From the NCBI GenBank assembly GCA_021613535.1, contig CP075495.1, positions 15,438,001 through 15,502,000 on the forward strand: a stretch of DNA of 64,000 bases. Reading direction: 5' to 3'. The notes beneath the pieces were generated by a model, which searched no databases, was not told the DNA's origin, and saw only the letters and a list, made by a program, of their open reading frames with translations. A program made the translations under genes and the position numbers. Every line of letters begins with the position of its first letter. The stretch's first letter is position 1. This document shows, piece by piece, positions 1 to 12,531 of this stretch. The DNA comes from Adineta vaga (lineage: Eukaryota; Rotifera).

Positions 1-1022
1 TCGTAACACTAAATGATAGATTTGTCGCTAACATACAGAGCGTTCTTGTAAAAAGGAAACTCACTATCAGGATCATTCCAACCACCTGGTCCAGCTTTGT
101 CAGCAAATTGATTGTTCTATATAAGATAAAAAGAAGCTTTTCATATCAAAATGTCTTCTTTACTATATCTATTGTATGAGTCATTGATTCCCAATTATCA
201 GAAATATCGTCTGTTGTTCGCCAACTATTTCCAACATCAGCGGCCCACAATGCAGGTGTATCCACACCCCATTCTATCCAAACGTATAATCACAAGAAAA
301 ACTATACTTTTCCCCTTTTTTAGACATTTAACTTACCACATAACGAATAGAAAATTGGTCGACCAGTGGCATTCAATGCATCACGCATAACTGGATAACG
401 AACTTCTGGTTTAGTACCATCTGTATTACAATTATCATATTTCAAGAAGTCAATACCCCATGAAGCATATGTATTAGCATCCTTTGTTTCATAACCTAAA
501 GAACCAGGTCGACCAGCACATGTCTTATATCCAGCATCTATGAATCAACAAAAGGACATAATAACTAGAGAAAAGAAATCCTTACCAGAATAGAGACCAA
601 ATTTAAGTTTTCGTGAATGGACATAATCAACTAGTGCTCGAATCCCACTTGGGAAAACAATTGGATCAGCTAGAATTGTACCATTGACATCTCGACCTAC
701 TTGCCAACAATCATCTAGGTTAACTAGAATCAACAAAGAAAAGTTTTGTAAGAAAATAAGTATTAGCAAAACAAACTGTATTCATAGCCAGCTGCAGCAA
801 GACCACTATTAATAATAATATCAACCGTTTGTTGAATTCTCTTTTCGGAATAATTACACCAAAAATTATACCAACTATTCCAACCTGAAATGAAATTTTT
901 ATACTTATGACATAAATATTTGTTCTATTTCTACCCATTTGTGGAGTTCTTCCAAGAATTAGTAAGTCCAAGGATAGATTTACTAATGCAAAAATAAAGC
1001 AAAACTTTGCTACGCTCTTCAT
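1..1022 (-). CDS. Alpha-galactosidase, GH27 (3' end beyond window)
   Basis: Secreted or lysosomal glycoside hydrolase that removes terminal alpha-galactose or alpha-N-acetylgalactosamine. Seven exons join in frame: 1022-935, 884-777, 723-586, 537-337, 273-164, 116-65 and 8-1, giving 235 residues before the window edge. A signal peptide is followed by RTPQMGWNSW, the hallmark GH27 start. Then come INLDDCWQ, KFGLYSDAG, and FLKYDNC with the expected nucleophile Asp near residue 146. [10 protein letters not shown] follows, with the likely acid/base Asp near residue 201, then GGWNDPDM. Every intron is 49-63 bp with GT-AG ends. The C-terminal beta-sandwich is not in the window. The family is certain; substrate preference (alpha-galactosidase versus alpha-N-acetylgalactosaminidase) cannot be told from this part. 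Confidence 0.93.
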
Positions 1023-1269
1023 CTAGCACTTTTGAAAAAAAAAGAGTAGCAAAATGCAGATGATATGATACTGTCCTTATCATTTATTTCCTATGTGCCG
1101 CTAAAATTGATAATTATTTGCTGTTCTAATTCAATCAAAAAGGCATTCATCTTAGAAATTGTATTTTATTGTCGAATAATTTTGAATAATAAGTTGATTA
1201 AGAAAGCAATTTAAAGCAAACGAGAATAAAGCATAAAAAGATATTGTTTCAAAAATTACGATTAAAGTT

Positions 1270-4200
1270 TTATTGAGTTTCTGTACTCGAAGACACTCGG
1301 GCGGATCGACGACACTGACGAACAAGCTGAAGAACTATACCTATTCCATGCCAAACAATCAATCGTAAAGCAATTGTTAGTCCACCATAGAGTCCTAATA
1401 AAGTCGTCAATATGTAAATGAAATCATTTTGCTTAACATATGAATATTGACATGTTGCAGGAGCACATTCATGAAAATAACTTGAATAATTTGATATATT
1501 AGACCAAGTTTCAATAAAAAGATTATCAATTAACGAACCAATTGTTGTTGTATTTGATATATGTTGAATATTAGCAGATAAGTTGAGAGCTATTAGTGAA
1601 GTTGAAACATTGATCAATGTTGTAAGTATATTTAGACATGTTTGATCATATAGACATTCAAATGTTGATACACGAAGTCCAAAGACTGCTGAACATCCAG
1701 CATTAAAACCTAAAAAATCAGACTGAGTTGATCGATAAAGTGCCACAAATCTTATTATAATTACCTGGAAAAGTAATTGTAGTATTGGTACTCGGTCTCA
1801 AAAAGTTTAATGTTCTTGAACATGTTGACATGCCTGCAGCACAAATACATGTATTATTATTGTATGTAACTGGAACGGTACGAAATACGTAAGATTCTTC
1901 TAAAGTCGAATATGTCATTTTCCAACTCGACATAAATTGATCTTGAAGTTGATTGGATTGATGTGCATTTATAATAAACGTAAATGTATCACGAAAATTC
2001 ATTGGAGTTTGTGTGATTAAAAGATTTATCATTGAGTTGAGTTGTGAATAAAACAAATTTAATGAAATAGTTTCGACACTTATGAGTTTATTGGATAAGA
2101 AATTAGATTTTGATTGATCGATAACATTCTTAGCAAGATTACACAATGATGATAGAAGACGAAATTGTGTGCCAAGTAGAAACCAATCAGGTACCGACCA
2201 AGTAGAACCCATATTATATAGAATTGTAGACCAATTTGATAAAACAAATTGACTCGAACATATTTGATGCATCATAGGTGATAGATCAAGAAATTTCTTG
2301 AATGGAATAGCAATTTGTGTACAAGGACATGTTAATGTTGTTGAATATTGTGAATAAAGATATTCAAATTGATCTACTGTAGGTGATTGAATAGTAAACG
2401 ATTGTGTCTGTTGACTTAATCCAATGGAAAGTGTTATAATAACAATTGCAAATATGAGTAAAATCAAATAGACTCGACTGGCTAATAATTGATAATCACT
2501 AGTTGATTCTGTCTCATAGAAATTAAAGGTTCTAATACTTTTCCATATATATCTAATGAATTCAAAAAACGAACTATGAGTTGATTTTTTATCTATAAAT
2601 ATAGAATAAGTTTTTTTTCTTAAATTGACATTATTTCTATCTTACTAATTTCATTTTGTTGACAATCGTGACAGTAATGATAAATTCGTCGAATTATTTT
2701 CACTAAATATGGAACAATGATACGAAGAATAACTGTGAGTCCACCTAAGAGACCAATAATATTGGTAATAATGAAGATAGGTTGACGTTTCTCAATAATT
2801 GTGTATTTACAAAATTTCGGTTGACATTGAAGATAATGCGAAGCATAATCAACAGTTTCTGTCCAATCTTCAATAAACAATTTTGAGATAATGATTTCAA
2901 GTGTTGTATTCGGCAAAAATTGACTTTTTAGTAAACGATCAAGTGCTGTTTTGTTTGTTATATTAATTGGCGAAAAATACTTATCGAAATCATAAAGACG
3001 CAAATCAATTAACATTTGAATACATGATTCATTGAAGAAACATTCAAGTGTTGACAAAAGAATTGAATCAATAGGAAAACAGCCAACATTTAAACCAGGA
3101 ATTGTATAATTTGGTAATGCTGTACCAAGATGACAACTTGGTGCTGAACAATAAAATCCTTGTGATTTAATACATTGACTTGATATGCCACATGAACATG
3201 TCTCATTATTATTTGTATAAATTTTCGATTGATATCGAATATTCCATGTACCATTGATCTTCTGTGATCTTGGTACAGCATTAGTTGCACCAGCTACAAG
3301 ATATTGATTTAGACGAATAGTATTGTAGACAAGATTAAATAAGGAACTGAATGATTCTGTTGTCTACATAGAATGAAACAAATCATAAAATATTGAAGTG
3401 AAAAGTTAACATATTATTTCTCAATGTTTACCTGTTGTTTAAATTGAGTGAATAGAGCCAATGTTTGTGCATTGAAATCATCTTGTGTTAATGGTTGAGC
3501 ATTTACAAAATTTGTTCTATTAAATACTTCTGTTGAAGTGATTACCATTTCAGTAGCTAGATCACAAAATGTGTTTAGTTGATCGAAAAATGATTGACCA
3601 GTTATTCGAAAGTCGCTTCCAAAAAAAGATGGAGCATTTAAATCACTTGAATTAATCGATTCGAAAGGCCAATATACGAGCCAACCATCTTGTTGAATAA
3701 ATGTACTTTGACATATTTGATGATAACGTGGTTGAATATTCATTATACTCGAATAAATTATTGAAAGATGTTCACATGGACATGATAATGTTGATGAATA
3801 TTTCTCATGAAGTTCTTCAAATTGTAAATGTGTTGGATTGTCTATAGTAATTGTTGTCATACTTTGAAGAAATGATGAATAAATAGTCAAAATTATAATA
3901 CTTATACAGAGAAAAATGATATAAACACGAGTTGAATAAATTCCATGAAGAACATCGACTAACGTCTTTTTAAACAAATTCAGAGTTGTCAATGTTTCTC
4001 TAACTTTCATATAATGTTTATTGATGCGATCTTTCATACCTTAATAATATGAAGAATAAGAAATATTTGATTGAATAGTAAACAATTCAACTTACTGACT
4101 TTATTTTGATTAACTTCCAGTTTTATTTCATTGATTTCATCGATCATTTTTAATGAATCTTTCTTTCTCATTATAAACAAAATAAGAAATGGTGATAAAA

Positions 4201-5464
4201 TACGTAATACAACGTTAAGTCCACCACAGAGACCAATCACAGTTGTTATCATGTAAATTATACCGAATCTTTGTGAATAGGAATAGGTACATGTTTTTGG
4301 TGCACAAGCTTCAAAATAATCTTGAAAATCAGTTATATTATGAAGAGATTCAATCATTAAATTAATGACTATATCACTAATCAATGTATTTGGATTGTAA
4401 TTAGAAAGATCTTTTGTAATATTCAGTGGATTAATATCAATAAGATTATTTATCGAAGATAATAAAAGATTAAGACATGTATTATTAAAGAAACATTCGA
4501 GTGTTGATGATAGTAACGAAGTTTGTGGAATACAACCCGTTTGCATACCATTAATTAAGAATAAAGCAGATGGATATGGCCAGAATGTTTTATCAGGTAT
4601 TATTGATCCTGCTTTTGACCAATTGAAAATACCCGATGGAAATTTACAGTCGAACGTATCTGAACAACTGCAAGCATCTTCAACATCGATTGGTATTGAT
4701 GATATATTGTATTGATCAATAGAATATGCATAAAATCCAGAATAAGTAATGAATTTAATAGTTCCTGGTGTATTTTGCACATAAAAATTAGTTCGAAGAG
4801 ACGAAAATATATGATTTTGAGTCATACTTAATGAGAGTAATCGATTAGTACGATTGTAATTGATAATTGTTATTGATTGTAATTGTTCAACTAATGTTGC
4901 CATTTGAATGTTAAAAGTATTACGAAATAATGTATGACTTGAGATCATTTCGGATGAGAGAAATTGTTCGATAGCATTGGAAATTGTTGTTTTCGTAGAA
5001 CGACAAAATAAGGCAAGAAATTGAAATTGTGATAAAGCTATTAGACGAAAATCTAATGGATAATTATCTGTCATTGCCATATTGAATAGAGATAAAATCC
5101 ATTTATCACTGATAAATTCACTCGAACATATTTGATGATATTCAGGATTAAATGTAAGAAATTTTTTGTAAGGAATTGAGATTTGTGAACAAGGACATGA
5201 AAATGTTGATGGATATTTCATGGAAAGTTCTTCAAAATTTGTTAAAGATGGTGATGAAATTGTTACAACATAAGTTTGTGAATTGATTCCAGTAGAAATC
5301 AAAAGAATAAGTATTGAAAGAGTAAAGAGAACAACAAAGATTCGTGTAGCAGAAATTTGTTGAAAAAAAGAAAATGATTCTTTATCTTTGTAAAGATTGA
5401 GTTGAACAATACGATCAGTAATTCGTTGAAGAAATTTAGGTGATGTTTTCTCTACAGAAGCCAT
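1270..5464 (-). CDS. Three-module transmembrane repeat protein (6 TM, three Cys-rich ectodomains)
   Basis: Five exons: 5464-4096, 4039-3432, 3363-2646, 2592-1765, 1709-1270; 3963 nt, about 1320 aa. The protein holds three homologous modules of about 430-460 residues. Each has a short cytosolic start, one TM helix, an ectodomain beginning with a CPC motif and a YHQICxS-like motif, a mid TLECxxxxxC motif, a CxPxxCxY motif, and a C-terminal TM with GLxGGLxxxLR. Introns at the module junctions (4040-4095 and 2593-2645) bridge in-frame stops and keep phase. Module 3 has no usable ATG at its start, so one polypeptide is favoured over three genes. Function is not recognised. Two TMs around a large Cys-rich ectodomain is the DEG/ENaC and P2X plan, a weak analogy only. 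Three separate genes or a read-through locus remain possible. Confidence 0.8.
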
Positions 5465-6049
5465 ATCTAAAAAAGAACGATACTTTTTTCCATTTATTAT
5501 ATCTTAATTACCAAATAGATTGAAAGCAATGTCAATATAAAACTTCTTTCATTGATACACATTACTTGATGTTGATGGAAATGAAATGAAAAATATTTAT
5601 GACTTTGACCTAAAAGTTTTTCTTTTCTTTTTCTATAGTTACAAGCGACTGATCAACCAGGTACTCAATTTAAATAAATGCGAGGATTTCTTTCTTTTTT
5701 GTTTTAGTATATTGAAAATAAATTTTACTTTTCTATTTAATGACGTACTTAAAAAATGGGTCGTCATACTTTGTACTTTTACCTGTAAACTCAATCTTGT
5801 AATATCTAGATCATTAAAATTTAACTTCTTTACAAAGTATAATATACATTCTGATTTATATAATATGAATTGAAGGAAATATTTGACACACTTCTCTAGT
5901 TATTGACAGAGAATTGAATATTAGTTTGAAATAGTCGAAAACATTATTTACAATTCTATTTAATAAATTTACAATGTTTAAAAAGAAAATAATATACAGA
6001 TTTATTATTAACAACAAAAAAAAGAATAAATATTCTAATCATAAATACA
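5465..6049. other. Spacer between divergent-family genes
   Basis: AT-rich sequence with poly-T/A tracts. A 95-codon plus-strand ORF at 5586-5873 is Phe/Leu/Asn-rich and looks like chance. It probably holds the promoter of the three-module gene and the 3' end of the GPCR gene. Nothing else is seen. Confidence 0.5.
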
Positions 6050-7155
6050 TTATTGACTTAATGATATTGAGAGAAATCGTGGTTGACCTGAAAGTCTTGA
6101 ACTAACTGAATTTCGTTGTAATTGACGTGGATGAAAAAGTATTTGAAGTGTTTTTCGACGTATAACTGAACTTGTCATTAATAAAATAGGAAAATGTGAA
6201 CAATGATGAAGAATTTCCATTAATTCTAAAATAAGTGCTAAATTATTTGTTGCCATTTTTTGATTATATACAGCTGATAAAGCATTTAAAACTCCTGTTG
6301 GTGTTGTTAAACATAGAAATGTAATACTTGAAAGAAATACATATAAAATAACACTTTGTTCTTTCCAATCATTATTTTTTCGTGTACCTAAACGATGTCG
6401 ACGTTGATAAGCACGACGACGTAAACCAAATATTAATATAATATTTGTTGAAATAATTAAAATCGGTAAAATAAAATTATTTAAACCAATACTTTCAATA
6501 AAAATTAAATCAGTTAATGAATATGTATAACCATAAGATTTATAAAATGCATTATCACATGAAAATAATATTGTATAATTAGATAATTTAACAAAACAAT
6601 AAGAAACATCATAAGGTAAAAAAAGAAATGGATGATCATAAATTATAACAAATATTATTAAAAATATTGTTATAAGACATGCACGTCGTCGAGTTATTAT
6701 ACAACGACGATCAGTTATCCAAACTTTTAAATTTCGTTCAATACCTTAAAAGAAAAAAAGAAATTTGAATTTCATATAAAAATAGAATATTTCTTTTTAC
6801 CTAATGCACAAAGAAATAAGTAGGATAAATTCTCACTACTTAATGTTAAAAACCAAGTTATTGAACAAACAAGATATCGATGATCAATAAAAAAATAAAG
6901 AATATGTACAATATATTCTGCTATTAATTTGATAATATCAGCTATTGATAAAGCAATAATAAATATTCCATATGGTGTTTTATCAAGAGATTTTGCACGA
7001 TAAAAAAGTAAACATGAACAAAGATTAAGTAAAGTTCCAATAATTGTTAAAAGACCACCAAGAATAAAAAATAATAAAACAAGATATTCATCAAGATTTC
7101 TACATGAAGAAGAATTTATCAACGACGTCAAACGTGTATTATTAAATGTATGCAT
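6050..7155 (-). CDS. Class A (rhodopsin-like) G-protein-coupled receptor
   Basis: Two exons, 7155-6801 and 6744-6050, joined by a 56-bp intron in phase 1; 349 aa. The predicted protein starts with a short N-terminus bearing N-linked glycosylation sites. TM1 contains IGTLLNLCSCLLF and TM2 contains IALSIADIIKL. Helix 3 carries the extracellular Cys (YLVCSITW) and ends in GIERNLKVW at the DRY position. A long TM5-TM6 loop with basic residues (RRRAYQRRHR) follows, and TM7 precedes a basic, Ser-rich tail. This fits the peptide-receptor-like class A receptors expanded in rotifers. The ligand cannot be predicted. It is one of four GPCRs in the window. Confidence 0.85.
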
Positions 7156-7704
7156 TTAGTGATGATTTAGAATACGAAATGACAATGTATATATTTTTCT
7201 CTGTCAATAAAGAAAAATAGAGAGAAGAAAAAGAAAAACTGTCAGATAAATACAACGTAGATGCTTAATTAACTCATGAAATGTCAACAAATGTTCACAA
7301 ATATAGCTTGAAGCAAATCTCTTCATTATATTTATTCCTTTTCAACATTTCAAAACTAAAATATGATCAAAACACACAAAAGGAAAACATATGTCGAAGA
7401 TAATATCGACATTTTCAGATAAATAGAAAAGCATATGTTTTTTTTTCTCTTTTTATTCATGATTTTTACTTAGACATCAATGTGATTCTTCTAGAAGAAT
7501 CTTCTTGTTAACACATCAAATATTTTCTCAAAATAATTATATAGTAAAACAGCTTCATATGATTAATCGATTTCCTTTCGATCAAAAATAAAAACTATAT
7601 TTATTAATTCCTAAAAAAAGAAAAAAAACTTCTTATTATTTCTTACAATTAAATACAGTGAACTTAATGATGATTTTTATCCACCCACACACATAATGGT
7701 CAAA
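7156..7704. other. Spacer, no gene seen
   Basis: AT-rich, between the GPCR start and the 3' end of the NYN-domain gene. It contains a short palindrome TTCTTCTAGAAGAATCTTCTT-like at about 7481-7506. No coding signal. Confidence 0.4.
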
Positions 7705-8490
7705 TTATGTTTTTGCTTTTGGTGATTCAGTAAATGTAATTAATTTTCTATTTGAATCGAAATATTTGATTTTCATTTGTGAGGAATAATTTTGTTGAAG
7801 TTCTAAAAATTTTTTACTAAAACAATTTTTCCATGACCAAAGTTCGACATGCCATTGATGTTTTAAGGCAGTATGAAGTGCTTCGGGAAAACTTGTTCGT
7901 CCAAAATTTGTATTACCATCGCCACTTAATAAAACAAGAACTTGTCGACGATTTTTTGTACTTTGATGATCAAGAATAAGTTTAAACATTTGACAATGTA
8001 ACATATCATCAAGAAATACTTCCTTTAAAATCAATAGAAAATGAAAATTTTGCTTTTGTAGAATTTTTAACTAACTTTATTCGCTGCTGATCGATCACCT
8101 AAAACAACTTTATAATTACAATTTTCCCATTCTTTCCAAACACGTGCATTTCTTGGTGGTTCACTTCCACCTACAAGACGCGTTCGTATATCTCTCGATA
8201 TTTCTCTATCTTCAACTAGATTTACTAATTTCTCCACATTAAGTCGTACAGCTGGATTTGTTTCCATTTTACCCGTTTTTTTATTCAATTCATATTGAGA
8301 ACCGATAAAAATATTTGAATTATCCACAACAATATGAACATCAGTCGACGTTGGACTGGAGGTTTTCTTTAACATAAATAAATATTTTCAAAGGAAATTT
8401 TCTAAAATATATAAATACCTGCCAATAATAAATAACTAAACCAACAATAACGATTCCAATCATCATCAAGAGTTCGATCGATAAAGTCAT
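7705..8490 (-). CDS. Membrane-anchored NYN (PIN-like) domain protein
   Basis: Three exons: 8490-8419, 8366-8076 and 8022-7705; 226 aa. The first 24 residues are an N-terminal membrane anchor (IVIVGLVIYYW). The rest is a NYN domain: VHIVVDNSNIFIG with the first acidic metal ligand, then VLLSGDGNTNFGRTSFPEAL and WHVELWSW. NYN domains are PIN-like ribonucleases, as in limkain b1/MARF1 and bacterial YacP relatives; they use clustered Asp residues and a metal ion. The Asp in VDNSN and the Asp in SGDGN are present, so activity is plausible. The anchor would place the domain on a membrane surface, most likely cytosolic. Introns are 52-53 bp. Substrate unknown. Confidence 0.8.
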
Positions 8491-9679
8491 ATTTAACTAA
8501 GAAAAACCCAGTTATTCAAAACTGCTTTTTTCTAAACAACGCACATTCAGTATCAACGTTGGAAATGCATACAGGTAAAAAGTGAATTGTTTTTTTGTTA
8601 TTCTTCTTATAAAAGAAACGAACGTAAGATGACCTTGTTTCAAATTTGAGATTGAAGTGGGAAAAAAGTAAATGCAGACTGAAAATAAAAGCATAAATAT
8701 GTTAATATTATAGAATAGGAGAGGACAAGAGTACAGAATATGGAAAAATCTTACCATAAAATAATTCTATTTTATACGTCATTTCAATAGATACTCATGT
8801 GTACGAATCCGACGTTGCATTCCGTCGGCAAAATGTCAATTGTTATAAACTTTACGAATATTCTTTTTAGGAGTATTAGATTTTGGTCGTCAGCACCTAT
8901 CGGATTCAATTCAGACTGAAATTTCATATTAGGAAAGCATCAATTAATCAGAATGGACATATAATTTAACAAGAGAAAAATGTATTTGATTAATTTCAAA
9001 GGGATGATGTAATATCAATACTATCTTCTTCGAATTCTTTATAAAACTTCTTTTTTCTTTAGTTAGTACATGTTTGAAAAGAAAGAAATTATAGATACAA
9101 AACAAAACTTTAGTCGTGAACATACTGTTTATTTAAATAACTATACGATCCGAAACAAATGGAAATCTTTATAATTATTATTATTCTCTTACTTCTATTT
9201 CGTTTTTTTTTTATGTTAAATTATTTTATACGTCAATGATAGAAGAGAAAAAGATAAGAATATAATTCTTGTTACTTCTATCTGTGTTTCAACTCTTCTG
9301 TTCCTTGTAATATGTACAATCATTGACGAATAAATTCTATGAAAAGAAATTCATGAGATTTTAAAAGATAATAAAAACTATCTAATTGCATTTTTAGTTC
9401 TTTATATTTCAAATATCAACAAAAGATCACTTCATTTTAATGACTGTGTTCAACTGTTTCAACAGAACATAGTTTTTTTTTCAATGAAACTTTTCTATAT
9501 AATATTTGTTTGAAGCAAAGAGTAAACACAAGAGAAAGTGTTTTTTCTATCGACAAGAAAAACAATTGTGAAATATAATTGATCATTATTTTCATTTGAT
9601 TATTTTTATTTTTCTCAATGAAATTTTATGTAATTTGAAATGATTTTAAAACAGAAATAAAACTTCTTTTAATTTTAGC
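8491..9679. other. Spacer, no gene seen
   Basis: AT-rich, with one slightly GC-richer patch near 8800-8910. The open frames here have no family features and biased composition. It probably includes the promoter and possible first exon (ATG near 9619) of the NHL pseudogene. Confidence 0.4.
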
Positions 9680-10281
9680 TACTTCATTTAATCAACCAAG
9701 ATTTTGTTCAAATGTAATTTCGAATTCAGATGGAATTACTTTTGATGATATTGAGATTGTTGGACAAAATTCTTATCCTCTTTTTATCGATACAAATAAC
9801 ACAATTTATATCTTTAATAGACACACGAATGAAATTCTAATTTGGTTCACTCAAAGTTCAAATCCAACAAAAAAGATTTCGATAGATTTGTCAGATTCAT
9901 TATCCATGTTTGTGACAGATCTTGGAGATATTTTTATTTATAATGGTTTAGTGAATCGTCGAATTGATCAATGGATTTCAAAGAGTGAAACTTTTATCAA
10001 TGTCATGAATGTTGATTCACTATGTTTTGGTCTCTTTGTTGATCAAAATAATTCTTTATATTGTTCAATGGAAAGTAATCATAAAGTAGTGAAAAGATGG
10101 TTAAATGATATTTCAATAACATCAACAATTGTTGCTGGAAATGGTAGAAGGTTCAGAATCTCATTAATTATCTGTTCCGTATACTCTTAGTTTCAATGTT
10201 GATGGAAATATCTATGTTAGTGATGACGACAATCATTGAATTCAAAAATTTATGTTTAAAAAAGAATCTTGTAGTAAGTAA
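9680..10281 (+). pseudogene. NHL-repeat protein, frameshifted remnant
   Basis: An open frame begins just after a splice-acceptor-like tract (ending 9679). It encodes beta-propeller (NHL-type) repeats with recurring DxxxxIYI, RRIDQWI and VVKRWL strand motifs. After VAGNG (about 10144) the frame is lost. The next frame continues as SVPYTLSFNVDGNIYVSDD and then NH-stop-IQKF, where the family normally has NHRIQKF (CGA to TGA). So there is at least one frameshift and two stops (one near 10174, one at 10237-10239). No convincing signal-peptide exon is left. An intact relative lies at 33269-34492. Confidence in decay is high; the exact 5' limit is uncertain. Confidence 0.75.
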
Positions 10282-10987
10282 AACTGAAATAAAGAAATGA
10301 AAAGAAAAAGTTTTATTTTATTAAAAAAAGATCAATTATTTTTTTCTTCTTTTTTTTAAATTTAATTTTAATAAATTGTACGAACTTACGTCTCTAGTAT
10401 AGTATCCCAAAATTTGCTATTTATTATGATATCTTTAGCAAAAATTAATTATCAGAATTTATTGAGACGAACGTTGAAATGTGCAAATATTTTAGAATAT
10501 CTTTTTAATCTAAATTATATTATAAATATAATTTATCAACTTTTGTACAATTTATTCGTGTATTTTCTCGCGTAAAGATTCATGTTCGAAAGGTATTTCG
10601 CCGAAAAGTGATATTTGACGAACAGATTTATATATTCCATTGATCTTTGTTACTTGAGAAAACATCTAGATAAGAAATGATATTTTTTGTTGATGATAAA
10701 TAATTCAATTCGATATAACATGAAGTAATAGAAAAATTGAAATTTACTTTCATTTCATTATAGGATTGAGAATAGTTTTCTTTCGATAATTTTCATCAAT
10801 TAAATCTTGTTTCATCATTATCGATCACTATATATAAAGCCGAGTTGTTCTATATTCGATAGAGAAGTGTATTAGATTATTTACATTCATTTTGTAATGT
10901 ATATTACTGATTATGCAATAATGGAAGTTTTTGAACTATGCAAATGATTTAATTTCTAAACATATTTTTATTACATAGAAAATATAT
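10282..10987. other. Spacer, no gene seen
   Basis: AT-rich with homopolymer tracts. It lies between the NHL remnant and the 3' end of the MRS2 gene on the other strand. No coding frame or repeat recognised. Confidence 0.4.
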
Positions 10988-12199
10988 TCAAAACATATCA
11001 ATTCGATTTGATCTATGAAGTCTAATCTTTCTATATTTTAATAATCGTATAAAAGCCATAGCAATAACACCACCAATTAGAATAGTTGAAGTACCAGTAA
11101 TTGCATAAAAAGCATATGGATTTTGTTCAATTCCATTGGTTAAATTCATTCCAAATATTCCAGCAATAAATGCACCCATACCTAATCCCATTGTAATAAT
11201 ATTAATACGAATTTCAAAACTTAAAAGTTCATTTCTAACAGCATCAAGCATAAAACCAGTTGCACTTTCTAATGTATGAACTGAATCTGAAAGATCAGAA
11301 ATTGTTCGACGAACTTCAGCCATTTGTTTTGTACATGCTTCAAGTAAAAGTTCAACTTGAATATGATCTGATAAATCACGTTTTCTTGTATCTGTTAAAT
11401 ACATTCCAATCATATCTTCATCATGTGCAAGAACATCAACAATAGCTTGATGAGCAAGATCAGCATTTCGTTTATATTTATCAACTTTTTCTTTTAATAA
11501 AGCAAGTTCACGTAAACTTCCAATTGTTATTCGACTATAAGCACGTTCACGAACATTATGAAATTCAATTAATAATTCATGTCCTTTTAATCTTAAACCA
11601 TTAGCAACAGCTTCTAAATTAATTTCTGTTATACGAAATTCAAATGGAATTAAATCAACATTCAATAAAGTTTGATTAACAAATCTTTCTTGATAAATTT
11701 TATGAATATAATGAACTGTACGTTGATAAGCTTGAGCAATACGTTCCCAATGAACATTATCTTTGATTCCAAATGGTTCACGAATAATTTTCTCACCAGC
11801 TGGAACAAAAAATATACTTCGATCTAATTCAATTAAAGTTCGAAGTCGACGAAATGAAAATATAATAAATCGATTTTGACGTACATCAATTATTGGTACA
11901 TTAATTAATAAATCTGTATCAATCTTTTGTAAATCACGTGGTTCAAGACCATATTGTTGACAAATATGTGCACGATCAAATGGTCCTTCATATGTATTTA
12001 ATTTACCATCTTTTGTTAATATATATATATCACAATTTAATTTATGATTTATATGTGGAATATATTCTAATTGAGATATTATGGAATCAGATGTTTGATA
12101 TCGATTTAAATTATATAATGGTTTTAATAATTGTAATAAAGTTCTTGTAGATTTTATTTGAATGATATTTTTAGAGAATAAAGACAAAAATAAACACAT
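10988..12199 (-). CDS. MRS2: MRS2-type mitochondrial magnesium channel (CorA superfamily)
   Basis: A single uninterrupted exon of 403 aa. MRS2 proteins form pentameric Mg2+ channels in the inner mitochondrial membrane. The N-terminus is basic and Ser/Leu-rich with no acidic residues in the first 25, fitting a transit peptide. Then come the conserved KDLLI-like segment (LQKIDTDLLINVP), the PFEFR segment (IPFEFRITEINLEAV) and long helices. The signature GMN triad sits in GIFGMNLTNG near residue 350 at the end of TM1. TM2 (IGGVIAMAFIRLL) and a short basic tail follow. Length fits the family. Unlike its neighbours the gene has no intron in the coding region. Confidence 0.93.
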   Translation of the reverse strand: MCLFLSLFSKNIIQIKSTRTLLQLLKPLYNLNRYQTSDSIISQLEYIPHINHKLNCDIYILTKDGKLNTYEGPFDRAHICQQYGLEPRDLQKIDTDLLINVPIIDVRQNRFIIFSFRRLRTLIELDRSIFFVPAGEKIIREPFGIKDNVHWERIAQAYQRTVHYIHKIYQERFVNQTLLNVDLIPFEFRITEINLEAVANGLRLKGHELLIEFHNVRERAYSRITIGSLRELALLKEKVDKYKRNADLAHQAIVDVLAHDEDMIGMYLTDTRKRDLSDHIQVELLLEACTKQMAEVRRTISDLSDSVHTLESATGFMLDAVRNELLSFEIRINIITMGLGMGAFIAGIFGMNLTNGIEQNPYAFYAITGTSTILIGGVIAMAFIRLLKYRKIRLHRSNRIDMF

Positions 12200-12531
12200 T
12201 ATTTACTTTATTTGATAACGAACGAAAGGAATATCGATATATATATATATATATCAATATAGCGTATAGACAATTAGTTGACGACATCTATCATGTAGTA
12301 TAAATAATATTTATTTTATTAATTAAAAAAGAAAATATTTTTCAAATTAATCTTTTATTAAAAATGACTTTGATTTATTTAAATTCTTAATTAAATCTGA
12401 TTGCTTCGTGCGTTTTCTTAATCATCAACTTAATGTCATGTTACCATGAAGATATACTGTTATTTTACAAACATCTTTAATTTGAAGTGATTGAATTTTT
12501 ATTTGAAAATCAATTGTTTATCGTTACAAAT
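12200..12531. other. Shared upstream region with (AT)n tract
   Basis: Divergent spacer between the MRS2 gene (minus) and the 157-aa protein gene (plus). It contains an (AT)n microsatellite at about 12234-12253. It is likely to carry both promoters; no specific element is recognised. Confidence 0.45.

Noticed and set aside
1718-2467. Module 3 of the triple-module protein as a separate gene starting at 2467
   Set aside because: The apparent start is a TTG inside the first TM helix; the sequence is open upstream to a good acceptor at 2593 that joins module 2 in frame.
5586-5873. 95-codon plus-strand ORF
   Set aside because: Phe/Leu/Asn-rich chance composition, no domain and no homologous partner in the window.
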